Source: Loxodes magnus
Taxonomy: Eukaryota; Ciliophora; Karyorelictea; Loxodida; Loxodidae
NCBI GenBank assembly: GCA_946699065.1
Contig: CAMPDV010000363.1
Location: forward strand, 248,001 to 312,000
Direction: 5' to 3'
DNA length: 64,000 nucleotides
The position numbers and the translations under genes are program-made. Of this stretch, positions 1 through 13,100 are shown piece after piece (position 1 is the stretch's first letter; each line of letters begins with the position of its first letter). The notes beneath the pieces were generated by a model. That model saw only the letters and a list, made by a program, of their open reading frames with translations. It ran no database searches and had not been told where the DNA came from.

Positions 1-614
1 TCCTAGTCTAAGAAGATATAGTCAATGATTTATTGTCTTTTGTTTTATTTTATTTAATGTGTGGGAATTTATTTTTAATTTGTATCTATGAGTTCATTAG
101 CTTATGTAAAATTAAATAATTAGAGATCTGTATCTGTTTAATTATCATAATTATATAGGTGCGCATTAAAGTCTCCAGCAATAATGAAATGTTTATTCTA
201 ATTTTATTATATTATTTTTCCTATGTTTAAGTAACAATCATTTATGAACTGTTGAGTATAATTACTAGTGGGAAGATAAACATTTATTATTATAATTTCA
301 TCCAAAATAAATGCTTAGATCCTATTAAAATTTTCCTCAAGTAATATTTCTTGAACGTCTAGGTCCTTTTTAAAGAAAGAAATTAAACCTGCTTTTTAAG
401 TAAGACCTGGCAAGAAGAATTAATTAAAAGATTTATGTAGGGTTTTTGGTTCTTTTTTAATAAAGTTTCTTATAATAGAATAATGTTGATATTATGTTTC
501 TTAATTAATTCAAATATTATTTCTTTTTTGTCGAAATATCCTCCACCTATATTAAACGATCCTTTTTTTAATTTTTTCTTTTCTTTAAATCATTTTTTAA
601 TTTTCTCTGAACAT
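1..614 (-). CDS. LINE ORF2 N-terminus: APE-like endonuclease domain (partial, frameshifted)
   Basis: This is the endonuclease that nicks target DNA for target-primed reverse transcription. Reading down the minus strand: SFNIGGGYFDKKE then IILLQET (about 550-465) match the N-terminal strands with the metal-binding Glu; a second frame carries AGLISFFKKD, IIIINVYLPTSN, HFIIAGDFNA (162-191) and, at the edge, RQQIIDYIFLD. These are the EEP-superfamily motifs in the right order and spacing. The two parts are offset by one base; the switch lies around 440-460, near an A-run, so it is a mutation or a homopolymer error. Several TAA/TAG codons are in frame. A possible start is ATG at 614, but this joins only through another frame change, so the true N-terminus is uncertain. 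The C-terminus and RT are outside the window. Confidence 0.8.
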
Positions 615-1149
615 GTTTGGATTATCTAGTTTATAATTAAATTAAATTAATTAAATTATTCAAAATTGGGAAAAAGTTAATAATATTCATCTAGGTAGTT
701 GTATTATATTTTTTCGAATTTAGTAAGATTGTTTCTTAAGTGAATATATTTTTAGTAATCTTAATTTTAATTCATTATTCATTAAGGATTATTTTGTTAG
801 TTATATTGTGTTCTTAAATTTTATTGACTAATATATGAATAATTTTATGATTACATACCACCATTTAATTTGCCAGCACAAAGACACAGTGTCATTTTAT
901 CATTAATTGTTTAAATACTTAGAAATTTTTTATTTTGTTTTATTAACTTCATCAAGAAATGAAATTATGCTTGTTTTTATGGAATTATTTTTTCTAGCTT
1001 ATAATCGATATATGTTTCTATATATCTCTTTTTCTTTTTTGTATCTTCCACATAGGCTTTTAATTAATCATTTATATGTATCTTTAACCATTATTATTAG
1101 TAATTTATTTAAGGCATGTTTAAGCTTATTCTTTAAAATTTCTTAATTT

Positions 1150-3296
1150 TTTTTCCAATTTTTTAGTATTTTTCAATTATCAATTTTTATTATGCTTTTT
1201 TTCTTATTGATTATTTTCAGTTTTTTCATCAAATTTTTAAGTTTAATTATTGACTTTAAGAGATTTAATGTTTCCAATTTTAATTTTTTTGTAGGTTTAG
1301 ATCTATTTTTATTTTATTTTATTTTAGTATTTATCGTATTTCTCTATTTCTATATCATTTTGCTATTTAATATTAAATTTTTGTTAAAGTAATTAAGATC
1401 TATTTTCTAATTACTATATTTTGGTTTGTTATTGTTCGTTCAAGAGATAACAGAATAAAGTGCTAATTTTTTGTTTTTGTTATTTGGTATTCTTAAAATC
1501 AAATTTTATTTTTTGTTTTTACTAGTGGTTTTACCTTAGGTTAATGTTGATATTTTCTAAATAGTTTATCTTCTATTTTTATTATTCTATAAATATTTCT
1601 TTTCTTTTAATTTAATGATCTTTTTCTGCATTTGCTCTTATAGCAAATTAAGTTTCTTCCTCATTCTGATTCATCTTAATTTAATAGTTTTCATATAAGT
1701 CTAACTTTTAGATTTTTAAAGCTTGGTTTTCTTATTGTATTGATATTAGTTTATTTTCAACATTTTTTATTACTAAATTTTTGTCATTTAATTCCTATTT
1801 TATTTAACTTTTTTATTATTTTATTTTTACTATTTTGTTCAAATACTGTTCTATTTCTATTTCATAATTAAGATTTAAATTTTCAATCTCTTATTCTAAT
1901 TGTTCATTTAGTCCATTTTAATTATCTAGATCCTCAATTAGATATTCATTATTTAGTTTATAGTTATCTTGGATTTATAATAATTGTTAAATTTTTTCTT
2001 CCATAGCTAATTTTTTTGTTTTGTTTTTGTTTCTATATATTCTAAGTTGTCAATTTGGAATTAATTTTCCACTAATTAATATTTTAACTATATTAATTTG
2101 ATTAGAAATTTATTCATTTAATTTCTCTTGATAACGATATTAATCTTATTTATTGCATAACTAATATAATTATTCTTATAATAATAATTAAAGTTTAGAA
2201 TAGTTCAGATTTATTCTTGGTGATTTGCTACTCCAAGATTGAATTTTTGTTCTTGGTTATTTGCTTATTTTGTTTCTAAGTCCCAGCTATAAATACTACT
2301 TGCTTTATTTCTTTCTATATTCTATGGTTCTTAAGAGTTATTATTCAAAATAATAAACTATTAATCCTCTTTTTACCCAAAATTTTTAGTCTTTTCCTAT
2401 TATCTACTTAGATTTATGGTATTTTAACTTTCTGCATAAAAAGATTCTTAGTTGAGCTGCAGTTCCAGATTCTTAAGATTAAGTTAAGATTGAAAATCTT
2501 ACTATGCTTAATTGGGTTCTAAAATGTCATCAATTTAAATATTATTTTAGTTATAAGAGGCATATATCTACTTATTTATTTCAGTTTGTTGAGCTTAATT
2601 GCTTTAGTTTTTAGTTTCATTTTCTATATTAATCTTTAGTTATTATTACAAGCCTTAAATTTTTATATTTATATCCAAAATCTAGGTTTTGTTTTTACCT
2701 TTCCTTTATTTTTTTAATGTTTAAATTTTTTATCCTATAATTTTGCTACAGTATTTAAAATGATGACCTTCTTCATTACAGAATAAACAACATATTTATT
2801 TTTTATGTCTTAATTTTAGTTTTATATCTAAGTATTGTATGATGTTTGGAAGTTTATTTATTTATTCTTATGCCAATTTAACAAGTAATGTAAAAGTTCT
2901 AATTTTTGTTATATCTTATTCTTGCTGCTTTTCATTATCTAGTTGTATTTCAACTATTTAGATATTTAGGATTTAATCAAAAATCATAAGAATATCCTGG
3001 AGGCTAATTGGTTAAGTTGGTAAAATGGTAATCTTATATTTATCTAAGTTAAGGTTTTTCAAATAGATTTTTTCTTAGATTTAAAAGAGGAGTTTAAGTC
3101 CAGATTGGCTATCTAATATTTCTATATTCTTATGATCATTAATAAATTTTTTAAGGTCTTTTTCATTTAAGAAATAAATAATAATATTTTTCTTAAAGTT
3201 CAATTTCATTCCACATATAAGTTCTGCTTTGTTATTTTTCTTCGGAAAGTAATTTTTGCAAATTTAGTCAAATATATTCTTGTAGATCTAATACAT
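1150..3296 (-). CDS. LINE ORF1-like nucleic-acid-binding protein (CCHC knuckle plus coiled coil), decayed
   Basis: From ATG at 3294-3296 an open frame with many TAA/TAG codons runs about 360 codons. Residues ~40-60 (AELICGMKLNF, then NIIIYFLNEKDLKKFI) look like an RRM-type beta-alpha-beta fold. A perfect CX2CX4HX4C zinc knuckle (CLFCNEEGHHFKYC) is encoded at 2748-2789. A basic K/R-rich stretch follows, then Gln/Asn/Glu-rich sequence. Around 2200 an in-frame TGA appears and the best coiled-coil reading moves to other frames (for example EEKIQQLLQIQDNYKL near 1990 and NVENKLISIQQENQALKIQK near 1740), so the 3' half has indels. The exact C-terminus is unknown. Coiled coil after the zinc knuckle differs from the usual order in L1-type ORF1 and could partly be the start of ORF2. 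Confidence 0.62.
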
Positions 3297-3480
3297 TTAT
3301 GACTGCTATAAATCAAAAGTTTCAAAGTATTATTAAGTAAAACAATGAGTTGATTTAGGTCATTTTAGTTTTATAGTTATATTAGTTGTTATAAGGAGTG
3401 AACCTTAACCAAACCCTTAACCACAATCTCTTGCTGTACTGAGACTAACTTGAGCGCGGTAATAGGATTAAAATTTTTAA
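3297..3480 (-). other. probable 5' UTR of the LINE
   Basis: This is the segment between the ORF1 start and the satellite boundary. It contains a GC-richer patch (3395-3465) unlike either the satellite or the AT-rich coding region. A non-LTR element carries its internal promoter in this position, but no specific promoter motif can be named. No telomeric repeat is present despite runs resembling CCCTTAACC. Confidence 0.35.
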
Positions 3481-3487
3481 GTTCCAT

Positions 3488-6400
3488 ATTTTTTTTTTTT
3501 TTAAATACTTCACATATTTCAATCCTATTTCTTAATTAATGAAATTCAATCTTTTTTTCTTACTTTAATTGATCACTTAAAAATACTTCACTTTTCTCAA
3601 AGCTACTTCTAAAATATAATTCGATCTTCTTTTCTTACTTTACTTCTTCACTTTTCTAAATATTTCACTTATTTTAATCAGATTTCTTTATGAACCTCGA
3701 TCTTCTTTTCTTAATATAATTATTCTCTTAAAAATACTTCACATATTTCAATCCTATTTCTTAATATAATTCGATCTTATTTTTAATTACTTAATCTCTT
3801 TAAAAAACTTCCATTATCTCAAAGCTACTCCTAAAAAATATAATTCGATCTTCTTTTATTAATATAATTATACTTTTAAAAATACTTTACATATTTCAAT
3901 CCGATTTCTTAATTAATGAAATTCGATTTTATTTTATTACTTTACTTCTTCACTTTTAAAAATACTTGTCTTTTCTTAAAGCTACTCCTAAAAAATATAA
4001 TTCGATCTTCTTTTATTACTTTACTTCTTCACTTTTAAAAATACTTGTCTTTTCTTAAAGCTACTCCAAAAAATATAATTCGATTTTCTTTTATTACTTT
4101 ACTTCTTCACTTTTCTAAAGATTTCACTTATTTTAATCAGATTTCTTTATGAACCTCGATCTTCTATTCATAATATAATTATTCTTTTAAAAATACTTCA
4201 AATATTTCAATCCTATTTCTTAATGAAATTCGATCTTATTTTTAATTACTTAATCTCGTTTAAAAAATTCATTTATCTCAAAGCTACTGCTAAAAAATAT
4301 AATTCGATCTTCTTTTCTCTTTAATTATTCTCTTAAAAATACTTCACATATTTCAATCCTATTTCTTAATGAAATTCGATCTTATTTTTAATTTCTTAAT
4401 CTCTTAAAAAACTTCTATTATCTCAAAGCTACTCCTAAAAAATATAATTCGATCTTCTTTTCTCTTTAATTAATCTCTTTAAAAAACTTCTATTATCTCA
4501 AAGCTACTCCTAAAAAATATAATTCGATCTTATTTTCTTACTATAATTATACTTTTAAAAATACTTCACATATTTCAATCCTATTTCTTAATTAATGAAA
4601 TTCGATTTTATTTTATTACTTTACTTCTTCACTTTTAAAAATACTTGTCTTTTCTTAAAGCTACTCCTAAAAAATATAATTCGATCTTCTTTTATTACTT
4701 TACTTCTTCACTTTTAAAAATACTTGTCTTTTCTTAAAGCTACTCCTAAAAAATATAATTCGATCTTCTTTTATTACTTTACTTCTTCACTTTTAAAAAT
4801 ACTTGTCTTTTCTTAAAGCTACTCCAAAAAATATAATTCGATTTTCTTTTATTACTTTACTTCTTCACTTTTCTAAAGATTTCACTTATTTTAATCAGAT
4901 TTCTTTATGAACCTCGATCTTCTATTCATAATATAATTATTCTTTTAAAAATACTTCAAATATTTCAATCCTATTTCTTAATGAAATTCGATATTATTTT
5001 TAATTACTTAATCTCGTTTAAAAAATTCATTTATCTCAAAGCTACTGCTAAAAAATATAATTCGATCTTATTTTTAATTACTTAATCTCTTTAAAAAACT
5101 TCTATTATCTCAAAGATACTCCTAAAAAATATAATTCAATTTTTTTTTTCTTACTATAATTATACTTTTAAAAATACTTCACATATTTCAATCCGATTTC
5201 TTAATGAAATTCGATCTTATTTTTAATTTCTTAATCTCTTAAAAAACTTCTATTATCTCAAAGCTACTCCTAAAAAATATAATTCGATCTTCTTTTATTA
5301 ATATAATTATACTTTTAAAAATACTTTACATATTTCAATCCGATTTCTTAATTAATGAAATTCGATTTTATTTTATTACTTTACTTCTTCACTTTTAAAA
5401 ATACTTGTCTTTTCTTAAAGCTACTCCTAAAAAATATAATTCGATCTTCTTTTATTACTTTACTTCTTCACTTTTAAAAATACTTGTCTTTTCTTAAAGC
5501 TACTCCAAAAAATATAATTCGATTTTCTTTTATTACTTTACTTCTTCACTTTTCTAAAGATTTCACTTATTTTAATCAGATTTCTTTATGAACCTCGATC
5601 TTCTATTCATAATATAATTATTCTTTTAAAAATACTTCAAATATTTCAATCCTATTTCTTAATGAAATTCGATATTATTTTTAATTACTTAATCTCGTTT
5701 AAAAAATTCATTTATCTCAAAGCTACTGCTAAAAAATATAATTCGATCTTATTTTTAATTACTTAATCTCTTTAAAAAACTTCTATTATCTCAAAGATAC
5801 TCCTAAAAAATATAATTCAATTTTTTTTTTCTTACTATAATTATACTTTTAAAAATACTTCACATATTTCAATCCGATTTCTTAATGAAATTCGATCTTA
5901 TTTTTAATTTCTTAATCTCTTAAAAAACTTCTATTATCTCAAAGCTACTCCTAAAAAATATAATTCGATCTTCTTTTATTAATATAATTATACTTTTAAA
6001 AATACTTTACATATTTCAATCCGATTTCTTAATTAATGAAATTCGATTTTATTTTATTACTTTACTTCTTCACTTTTAAAAATACTTCTATTATCTCAAA
6101 GCTACTCCTAAAAAATATAATTCGATCTTCTTTTATTACTTTACTTCTTCACTTTTAAAAATACTTGTCTTTTCTTAAAGCTACTCCAAAAAATATAATT
6201 CGATTTTCTTTTATTACTTTACTTCTTCACTTTTCTAAAGATTTCACTTATTTTAATCAGATTTCTTTATGAACCTCGATCTTCTATTCATAATATAATT
6301 ATTCTTTTAAAAATACTTCACATATTTCAATCCTATTTCTTAATGAAATTCGATCTTATTTTTAATTTCTTAATCTCTTAAAAAACTTCTATTATCTCAA

Positions 6401-7130
6401 AGCTACTCCTAAAAAATATAATTCGATCTTCTTTTCTCTTTAATTAATCTCTTTAAAAAACTTCTATTATCTCAAAGCTACTCCTAAAAAATATAATTCG
6501 ATCTTATTTTCTTACTATAATTATACTTTTAAAAATACTTCACATATTTCAATCCTATTTCTTAATTAATGAAATTCGATTTTATTTTATTACTTTACTT
6601 CTTCACTTTTAAAAATACTTGTCTTTTCTTAAAGCTACTCCTAAAAAATATAATTCGATCTTCTTTTATTACTTTACTTCTTCACTTTTAAAAATACTTG
6701 TCTTTTCTTAAAGCTACTCCAAAAAATATAATTCGATTTTCTTTTATTACTTTACTTCTTCACTTTTCTAAAGATTTCACTTATTTTAATCAGATTTCTT
6801 TATGAACCTCGATCTTCTATTCATAATATAATTATTCTTTTAAAAATACTTCAAATATTTCAATCCTATTTCTTAATGAAATTCGATATTATTTTTAATT
6901 ACTTAATCTCGTTTAAAAAATTCATTTATCTCAAAGCTACTGCTAAAAAATATAATTCGATCTTCTTTTCTCTTTAATTATTCTCTTAAAAATACTTCAC
7001 ATATTTCAATCCTATTTCTTAATGAAATTCGATCTTATTTTTAATTTCTTAATCTCTTAAAAAACTTCTATTATCTCAAAGCTACTCCTAAAAATTATAA
7101 TTCGATCTTCTTTTATTACTTTACTTCTTC
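3488..7130. repeat. satellite domain I with 681-bp higher-order unit
   Basis: This domain is marked by variants absent further on, such as CTTGTCTTTTCTTAAAGC and a block with ATTTCTTTATGAACCTCG. The landmark CGATTTTCTTTTATT recurs at 4081, 4839, 5520, 6201 and 6734: spacings 758, 681, 681 and 533. The two 681-bp units (4839-5519 and 5520-6200) are almost identical, with partial units on each side. Unequal exchange of whole units is the simplest explanation. Confidence 0.85.
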
Positions 7131-10100
7131 ACTTTTAAAATACTTCACTTTTTTCAAATTATTTCTTGAAAAAAAAAAATTTTTCTTTTATTACTTTAAT
7201 TATTCTCTTAAAAAAATACTTCACTTATGTCAAAGTTATTCATTAAAAAATAAAAATTCTTAATTTCTTGCATTACTTCATCACTTTTCTAAATACTTCG
7301 CTTATTTCAATCCTATTTCTTACTGAAATTCGATCTTATTTTCTTACTTTGCTACTTCACTTTTCTATATACTTCACTTATTTCAATCCTATTTCTTACT
7401 GAAATTCGATCTTATTTTTTTACTTTACTTCTTCACTTTTCTAAATACTTCACTTATCTCAAAACTACTTATAAAAATATAATTCGATCTTATTTTTCTT
7501 CTTTACTTCTTCACTTGACTAAATACTTCACTTTTCTTAAATCTATTTCTTAATTAATGAAATTCGATCTTATTTTATTACTTTGCTTCTTTTCTTTTCT
7601 AAATACTTACTTTTCTCAAAGCTATTTCTTAATTAATGAAATTCGATCTTATTGACTTACTTTACTTCTTCACTTTTAAAATACTTCACTTTTCTCAAAG
7701 CTACTCCTAAAAAATATAATTCGAACTTATTTTCTTACTTTACTTCTTCACTTTTCTAAATACTTACTTTTCTCAAAGCTATTTCTTAATTAATGAAATT
7801 CGATCTTATTTTATTACTTTACTTCTTCACTTTTTAAATACTTACTTTTCTCAAAGCTACTCCTAAAAAATATAATTCGAACTTATTTTCTTACTTTACT
7901 TCTTCACTTTTCTAAATACTTCACTTTTCTCAAAGCTATTTCTTAATTAATGAAATTCGATCTTATTTTATTACTTTACTTATTCACTTTTTAAATACTT
8001 ACTTTTCTCAAAGCTACTCCTAAAAAATATAATTCGAACTTATTTTCTTACTTTACTTCTTCACTTTTCTAAATACTTACTTATCTCAAAGCTATTTCTT
8101 GAAAATAAAATATTTTTCTTTTATTACTTTAATTATTCTCATAAAAAAATACTTCACTTATCTCAATCCTATTTCTTAATTAATGAAATTCGATCTTATT
8201 TTATTACTTTGCTTCTTTTCTTTTCTAAATACTTACTTTTCTCAAAGCTATTTCTTAATTAATGAAATTCGATCTTATTTTATTACTTTGCTTCTTTTCT
8301 TTTCTAAATACTTCACTTTTCTCAAAGCTATTTCTTAATTAATGAAATTCGATCTTATTTTATTACTTTGCTTCTTTTCTTTTCTAAATACTTACTTTTC
8401 TCAAAGCTATTTCTTAATTAATGAAATTCGATCTTATTGACTTACTTTACTTCTTCACTTTTTAAATACTTACTTTTCTCAAAGCTACTCCTAAAAAATA
8501 TAATTCGAACTTATTTTCTTACTTTACTTCTTCACTTTTCTAAATACTTACTTATCTCAAAGCTATTTCTTGAAAATAAAATATTTTTCTTTTATTACTT
8601 TAATTATTCTCATAAAAAAATACTTCACTTTTCTCAAAGCTACTCCTAAAAAATATAATTCGAACTTATTTTATTACTTTACTTCTTCACTTTTCTAAAT
8701 ACTTACTTTTCTCAATCCTATTTCTTACTGAAATTCGATCTTATTTTATTACTTTGCTTCTTCACTTTTTAAATACTTCACTTTTCTCAAAGCTACTCCT
8801 AAAAAATATAATTCGAACTTATTTTATTACTTTACTTCTTCACTTTTCTAAATACTTACTTTTCTCAAAGCTATTTCTTAATTAATGAAATTCGATCTTA
8901 TTGACTTACTTTACTTCTTCACTTTTAAAATACTTCACTTTTCTCAAAGCTACTCCTAAAAAATATAATTCGAACTTATTTTATTACTTTACTTCTTCAC
9001 TTTTCTAAATACTTACTTTTCTCAAAGCTATTTCTTAATTAATGAAATTCGATCTTATTTTATTACTTTGCTTCTTCACTTTTTAAATACTTCACTTTTC
9101 TCAAAGCTACTCCTAAAAAATATAATTCAAACTTATTTTATTACTTTACTTCTTCACTTTTCTAAATACTTACTTTTCTCAAAGCTATTTCTTAATTAAT
9201 GAAATTCGATCTTATTGACTTACTTTACTTCTTCACTTTTAAAATACTTCACTTTTCTCAAAGCTACTCCTAAAAAATACAATTCGAACTTATTTTCTTA
9301 CTTTACTTCTTCACTTTTCTAAATACTTACTTTTCTCAAAGCTATTTCTTAATTAATGAAATTCGATCTTATTTTATTACTTTGCTTCTTCACTTTTTAA
9401 ATACTTCACTTTTCTCAAAGCTACTCCTAAAAAATATAATTCGAACTTATTTTATTACTTTACTTCTTCACTTTTCTAAATACTTCACTTTTCTCAAAGC
9501 TATTTCTTAATTAATGAAATTCGATCTTATTTTATTACTTTACTTCTTCACTTTTTAAATACTTACTTTTCTCAAAGCTACTCCTAAAAAATATAATTCG
9601 AACTTATTTTCTTACTTTACTTCTTCACTTTTCTAAATACTTACTTATCTCAAAGCTATTTCTTGAAAATAAAATATTTTTCTTTTATTACTTTAATTAT
9701 TCTCATAAAAAAATACTTCACTTATCTCAATCCTATTTCTTAATTAATGAAATTCGATCTTATTTTATTACTTTTCTTCTTTTCTTTTCTAAATACTTAC
9801 TTTTCTCAAAGCTATTTCTTAATTAATGAAATTCGATCTTATTTTATTACTTTGCTTCTTTTCTTTTCTAAATACTTCACTTTTCTCAAAGCTATTTCTT
9901 AATTAATGAAATTCGATCTTATTTTATTACTTTACTTCTTCACTTTTAAAATACTTCACTTTTCTCAAAGCTACTCCTAAAAAATATAATTCGAACTTAT
10001 TTTCTTACTTTACTTCTTCACTTTTCTAAATACTTACTTTTCTCAAAGCTATTTCTTAATTAATGAAATTCGATCTTATTTTATTACTTTGCTTCTTCAC

Positions 10101-13100
10101 TTTTTAAATACTTCACTTTTCTCAAAGCTACTCCTAAAAAATATAATTCGAACTTATTTTATTACTTTACTTCTTCACTTTTCTAAATACTTCACTTTTC
10201 TCAAAGCTATTTCTTAATTAATGAAATTCGATCTTATCACTTACTTTACTTCTTCACTTTTAAAATACTTCACTTTTCTCAAAGCTACTCCTAAAAAATA
10301 TAATTCGAACTTATTTTCTTACTTTACTTCTTCACTTTTCTAAATACTTACTTTTCTCAAAGCTATTTCTTAATTAATGAAATTCGATCTTATTTTATTA
10401 CTTTGCTTCTTCACTTTTTAAATACTTCACTTTTCTCAAAGCTACTCCTAAAAAATATAATTCGAACTTATTTTATTACTTTACTTCTTCACTTTTCTAA
10501 ATACTTCACTTTTCTCAAAGCTATTTCTTAATTAATGAAATTCGATCTTATTTTATTACTTTACTTCTTCACTTTTTAAATACTTACTTTTCTCAAAGCT
10601 ACTCCTAAAAAATATAATTCGAACTTATTTTCTTACTTTACTTCTTCACTTTTCTAAATACTTACTTATCTCAAAGCTATTTCTTGAAAATAAAATATTT
10701 TTCTTTTATTACTTTAATTATTCTCATAAAAAAATACTTCACTTATCTCAATCCTATTTCTTAATTAATGAAATTCGATCTTATTTTATTACTTTTCTTC
10801 TTTTCTTTTCTAAATACTTACTTTTCTCAAAGCTATTTCTTAATTAATGAAATTCGATCTTATTTTATTACTTTGCTTCTTTTCTTTTCTAAATACTTCA
10901 CTTTTCTCAAAGCTATTTCTTAATTAATGAAATTCGATCTTATTTTATTACTTTGCTTCTTTTCTTTTCTAAATACTTACTTTTCTCAAAGCTATTTCTT
11001 AATTAATGAAATTCGATCTTATTGACTTACTTTACTTCTTCACTTTTAAAATACTTCACTTTTCTCAAAGCTACTCCTAAAAAATACAATTCGAACTTAT
11101 TTTCTTACTTTACTTCTTCACTTTTCTAAATACTTACTTTTCTCAAAGCTATTTCTTAATTAATGAAATTCGATCTTATTTTATTACTTTGCTTCTTCAC
11201 TTTTTAAATACTTCACTTTTCTCAAAGCTACTCCTAAAAAATATAATTCGAACTTATTTTATTACTTTACTTCTTCACTTTTCTAAATACTTACTTTTCT
11301 CAAAGCTATTTCTTAATTAATGAAATTCGATCTTATTTTATTACTTTGCTTCTTTTCTTTTCTAAATACTTACTTTTCTCAAAGCTATTTCTTAATTAAT
11401 GAAATTCGATCTTATTGACTTACTTTACTTCTTCACTTTTAAAATACTTCACTTTTCTCAAAGCTATTTCTTAATTAATGAAATTCGATCTTATTTTATT
11501 ACTTTGCTTCTTTTCTTTTCTAAATACTTCACTTTTCTCAAAGCTATTTCTTAATTAATGAAATTCGATCTTATTTTATTACTTTGCTTCTTTTCTTTTC
11601 TAAATACTTACTTTTCTCAAAGCTATTTCTTAATTAATGAAATTCGATCTTATTGACTTACTTTACTTCTTCACTTTTAAAATACTTCACTTTTCTCAAA
11701 GCTACTCCTAAAAAATACAATTCGAACTTATTTTCTTACTTTACTTCTTCACTTTTCTAAATACTTACTTTTCTCAAAGCTATTTCTTAATTAATGAAAT
11801 TCGATCTTATTTTATTACTTTGCTTCTTCACTTTTTAAATACTTCACTTTTCTCAAAGCTACTCCTAAAAAATATAATTCGAACTTATTTTATTACTTTA
11901 CTTCTTCACTTTTCTAAATACTTCACTTTTCTCAAAGCTATTTCTTAATTAATGAAATTCGATCTTATTTTATTACTTTACTTCTTCACTTTTTAAATAC
12001 TTACTTTTCTCAAAGCTACTCCTAAAAAATATAATTCGAACTTATTTTCTTACTTTACTTCTTCACTTTTCTAAATACTTACTTATCTCAAAGCTATTTC
12101 TTGAAAATAAAATATTTTTCTTTTATTACTTTAATTATTCTCATAAAAAAATACTTCACTTATCTCAATCCTATTTCTTAATTAATGAAATTCGATCTTA
12201 TTTTATTACTTTTCTTCTTTTCTTTTCTAAATACTTACTTTTCTCAAAGCTATTTCTTAATTAATGAAATTCGATCTTATTTTATTACTTTGCTTCTTTT
12301 CTTTTCTAAATACTTCACTTTTCTCAAAGCTATTTCTTAATTAATGAAATTCGATCTTATTTTATTACTTTACTTCTTCACTTTTAAAATACTTCACTTT
12401 TCTCAAAGCTACTCCTAAAAAATATAATTCGAACTTATTTTCTTACTTTACTTCTTCACTTTTCTAAATACTTACTTTTCTCAAAGCTATTTCTTAATTA
12501 ATGAAATTCGATCTTATTTTATTACTTTGCTTCTTCACTTTTTAAATACTTCACTTTTCTCAAAGCTACTCCTAAAAAATATAATTCGAACTTATTTTAT
12601 TACTTTACTTCTTCACTTTTCTAAATACTTCACTTTTCTCAAAGCTATTTCTTAATTAATGAAATTCGATCTTATCACTTACTTTACTTCTTCACTTTTA
12701 AAATACTTCACTTTTCTCAAAGCTACTCCTAAAAAATATAATTCGAACTTATTTTCTTACTTTACTTCTTCACTTTTCTAAATACTTACTTTTCTCAAAG
12801 CTATTTCTTAATTAATGAAATTCGATCTTATTTTATTACTTTGCTTCTTCACTTTTTAAATACTTCACTTTTCTCAAAGCTACTCCTAAAAAATATAATT
12901 CGAACTTATTTTATTACTTTACTTCTTCACTTTTCTAAATACTTCACTTTTCTCAAAGCTATTTCTTAATTAATGAAATTCGATCTTATTTTATTACTTT
13001 ACTTCTTCACTTTTTAAATACTTACTTTTCTCAAAGCTACTCCTAAAAAATATAATTCGAACTTATTTTCTTACTTTACTTCTTCACTTTTCTAAATACT

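Larger units (their letters stand above)
1..3480 (-). mobile_element. LINE-type (non-LTR) retrotransposon, 5' portion, cut by window edge
   Basis: Read on the minus strand with TAA/TAG as Gln, this stretch encodes an ORF1-like protein (start near 3296) followed by an endonuclease frame (below 615) that continues past position 1. Endonuclease motifs GDFNA and IDYIFLD and a CCHC zinc knuckle identify a non-LTR element. The reverse transcriptase would lie outside the window. About 180 bp upstream of ORF1 (3297-3480) is probable 5' UTR and is richer in GC than its surroundings. The satellite begins immediately at about 3488, after a T-run. Frame changes at homopolymers suggest a decayed copy or assembly indels. 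Similar elements are known from ciliate germline genomes; the assignment to a clade is not possible without the RT domain. Confidence 0.82.

Noticed and set aside
907..1392. Two + strand hydrophobic ORFs of 79 and 66 codons
   Set aside because: They lie antisense to the coiled-coil part of the LINE ORF1; A-rich codons on one strand give Phe/Leu-rich frames on the other.
2995..3040. tRNA-like D-arm sequence (CTAATTGGTTAAGTTGG)
   Set aside because: It is antisense to the intact ORF1 frame, and no acceptor stem or T-arm follows at the right distance.
3395..3425. CCCTTAACC-like run resembling a telomere repeat
   Set aside because: Only irregular single copies are present and ciliate telomeres are C4A2 or C4A4 types; it lies in the LINE 5' region.
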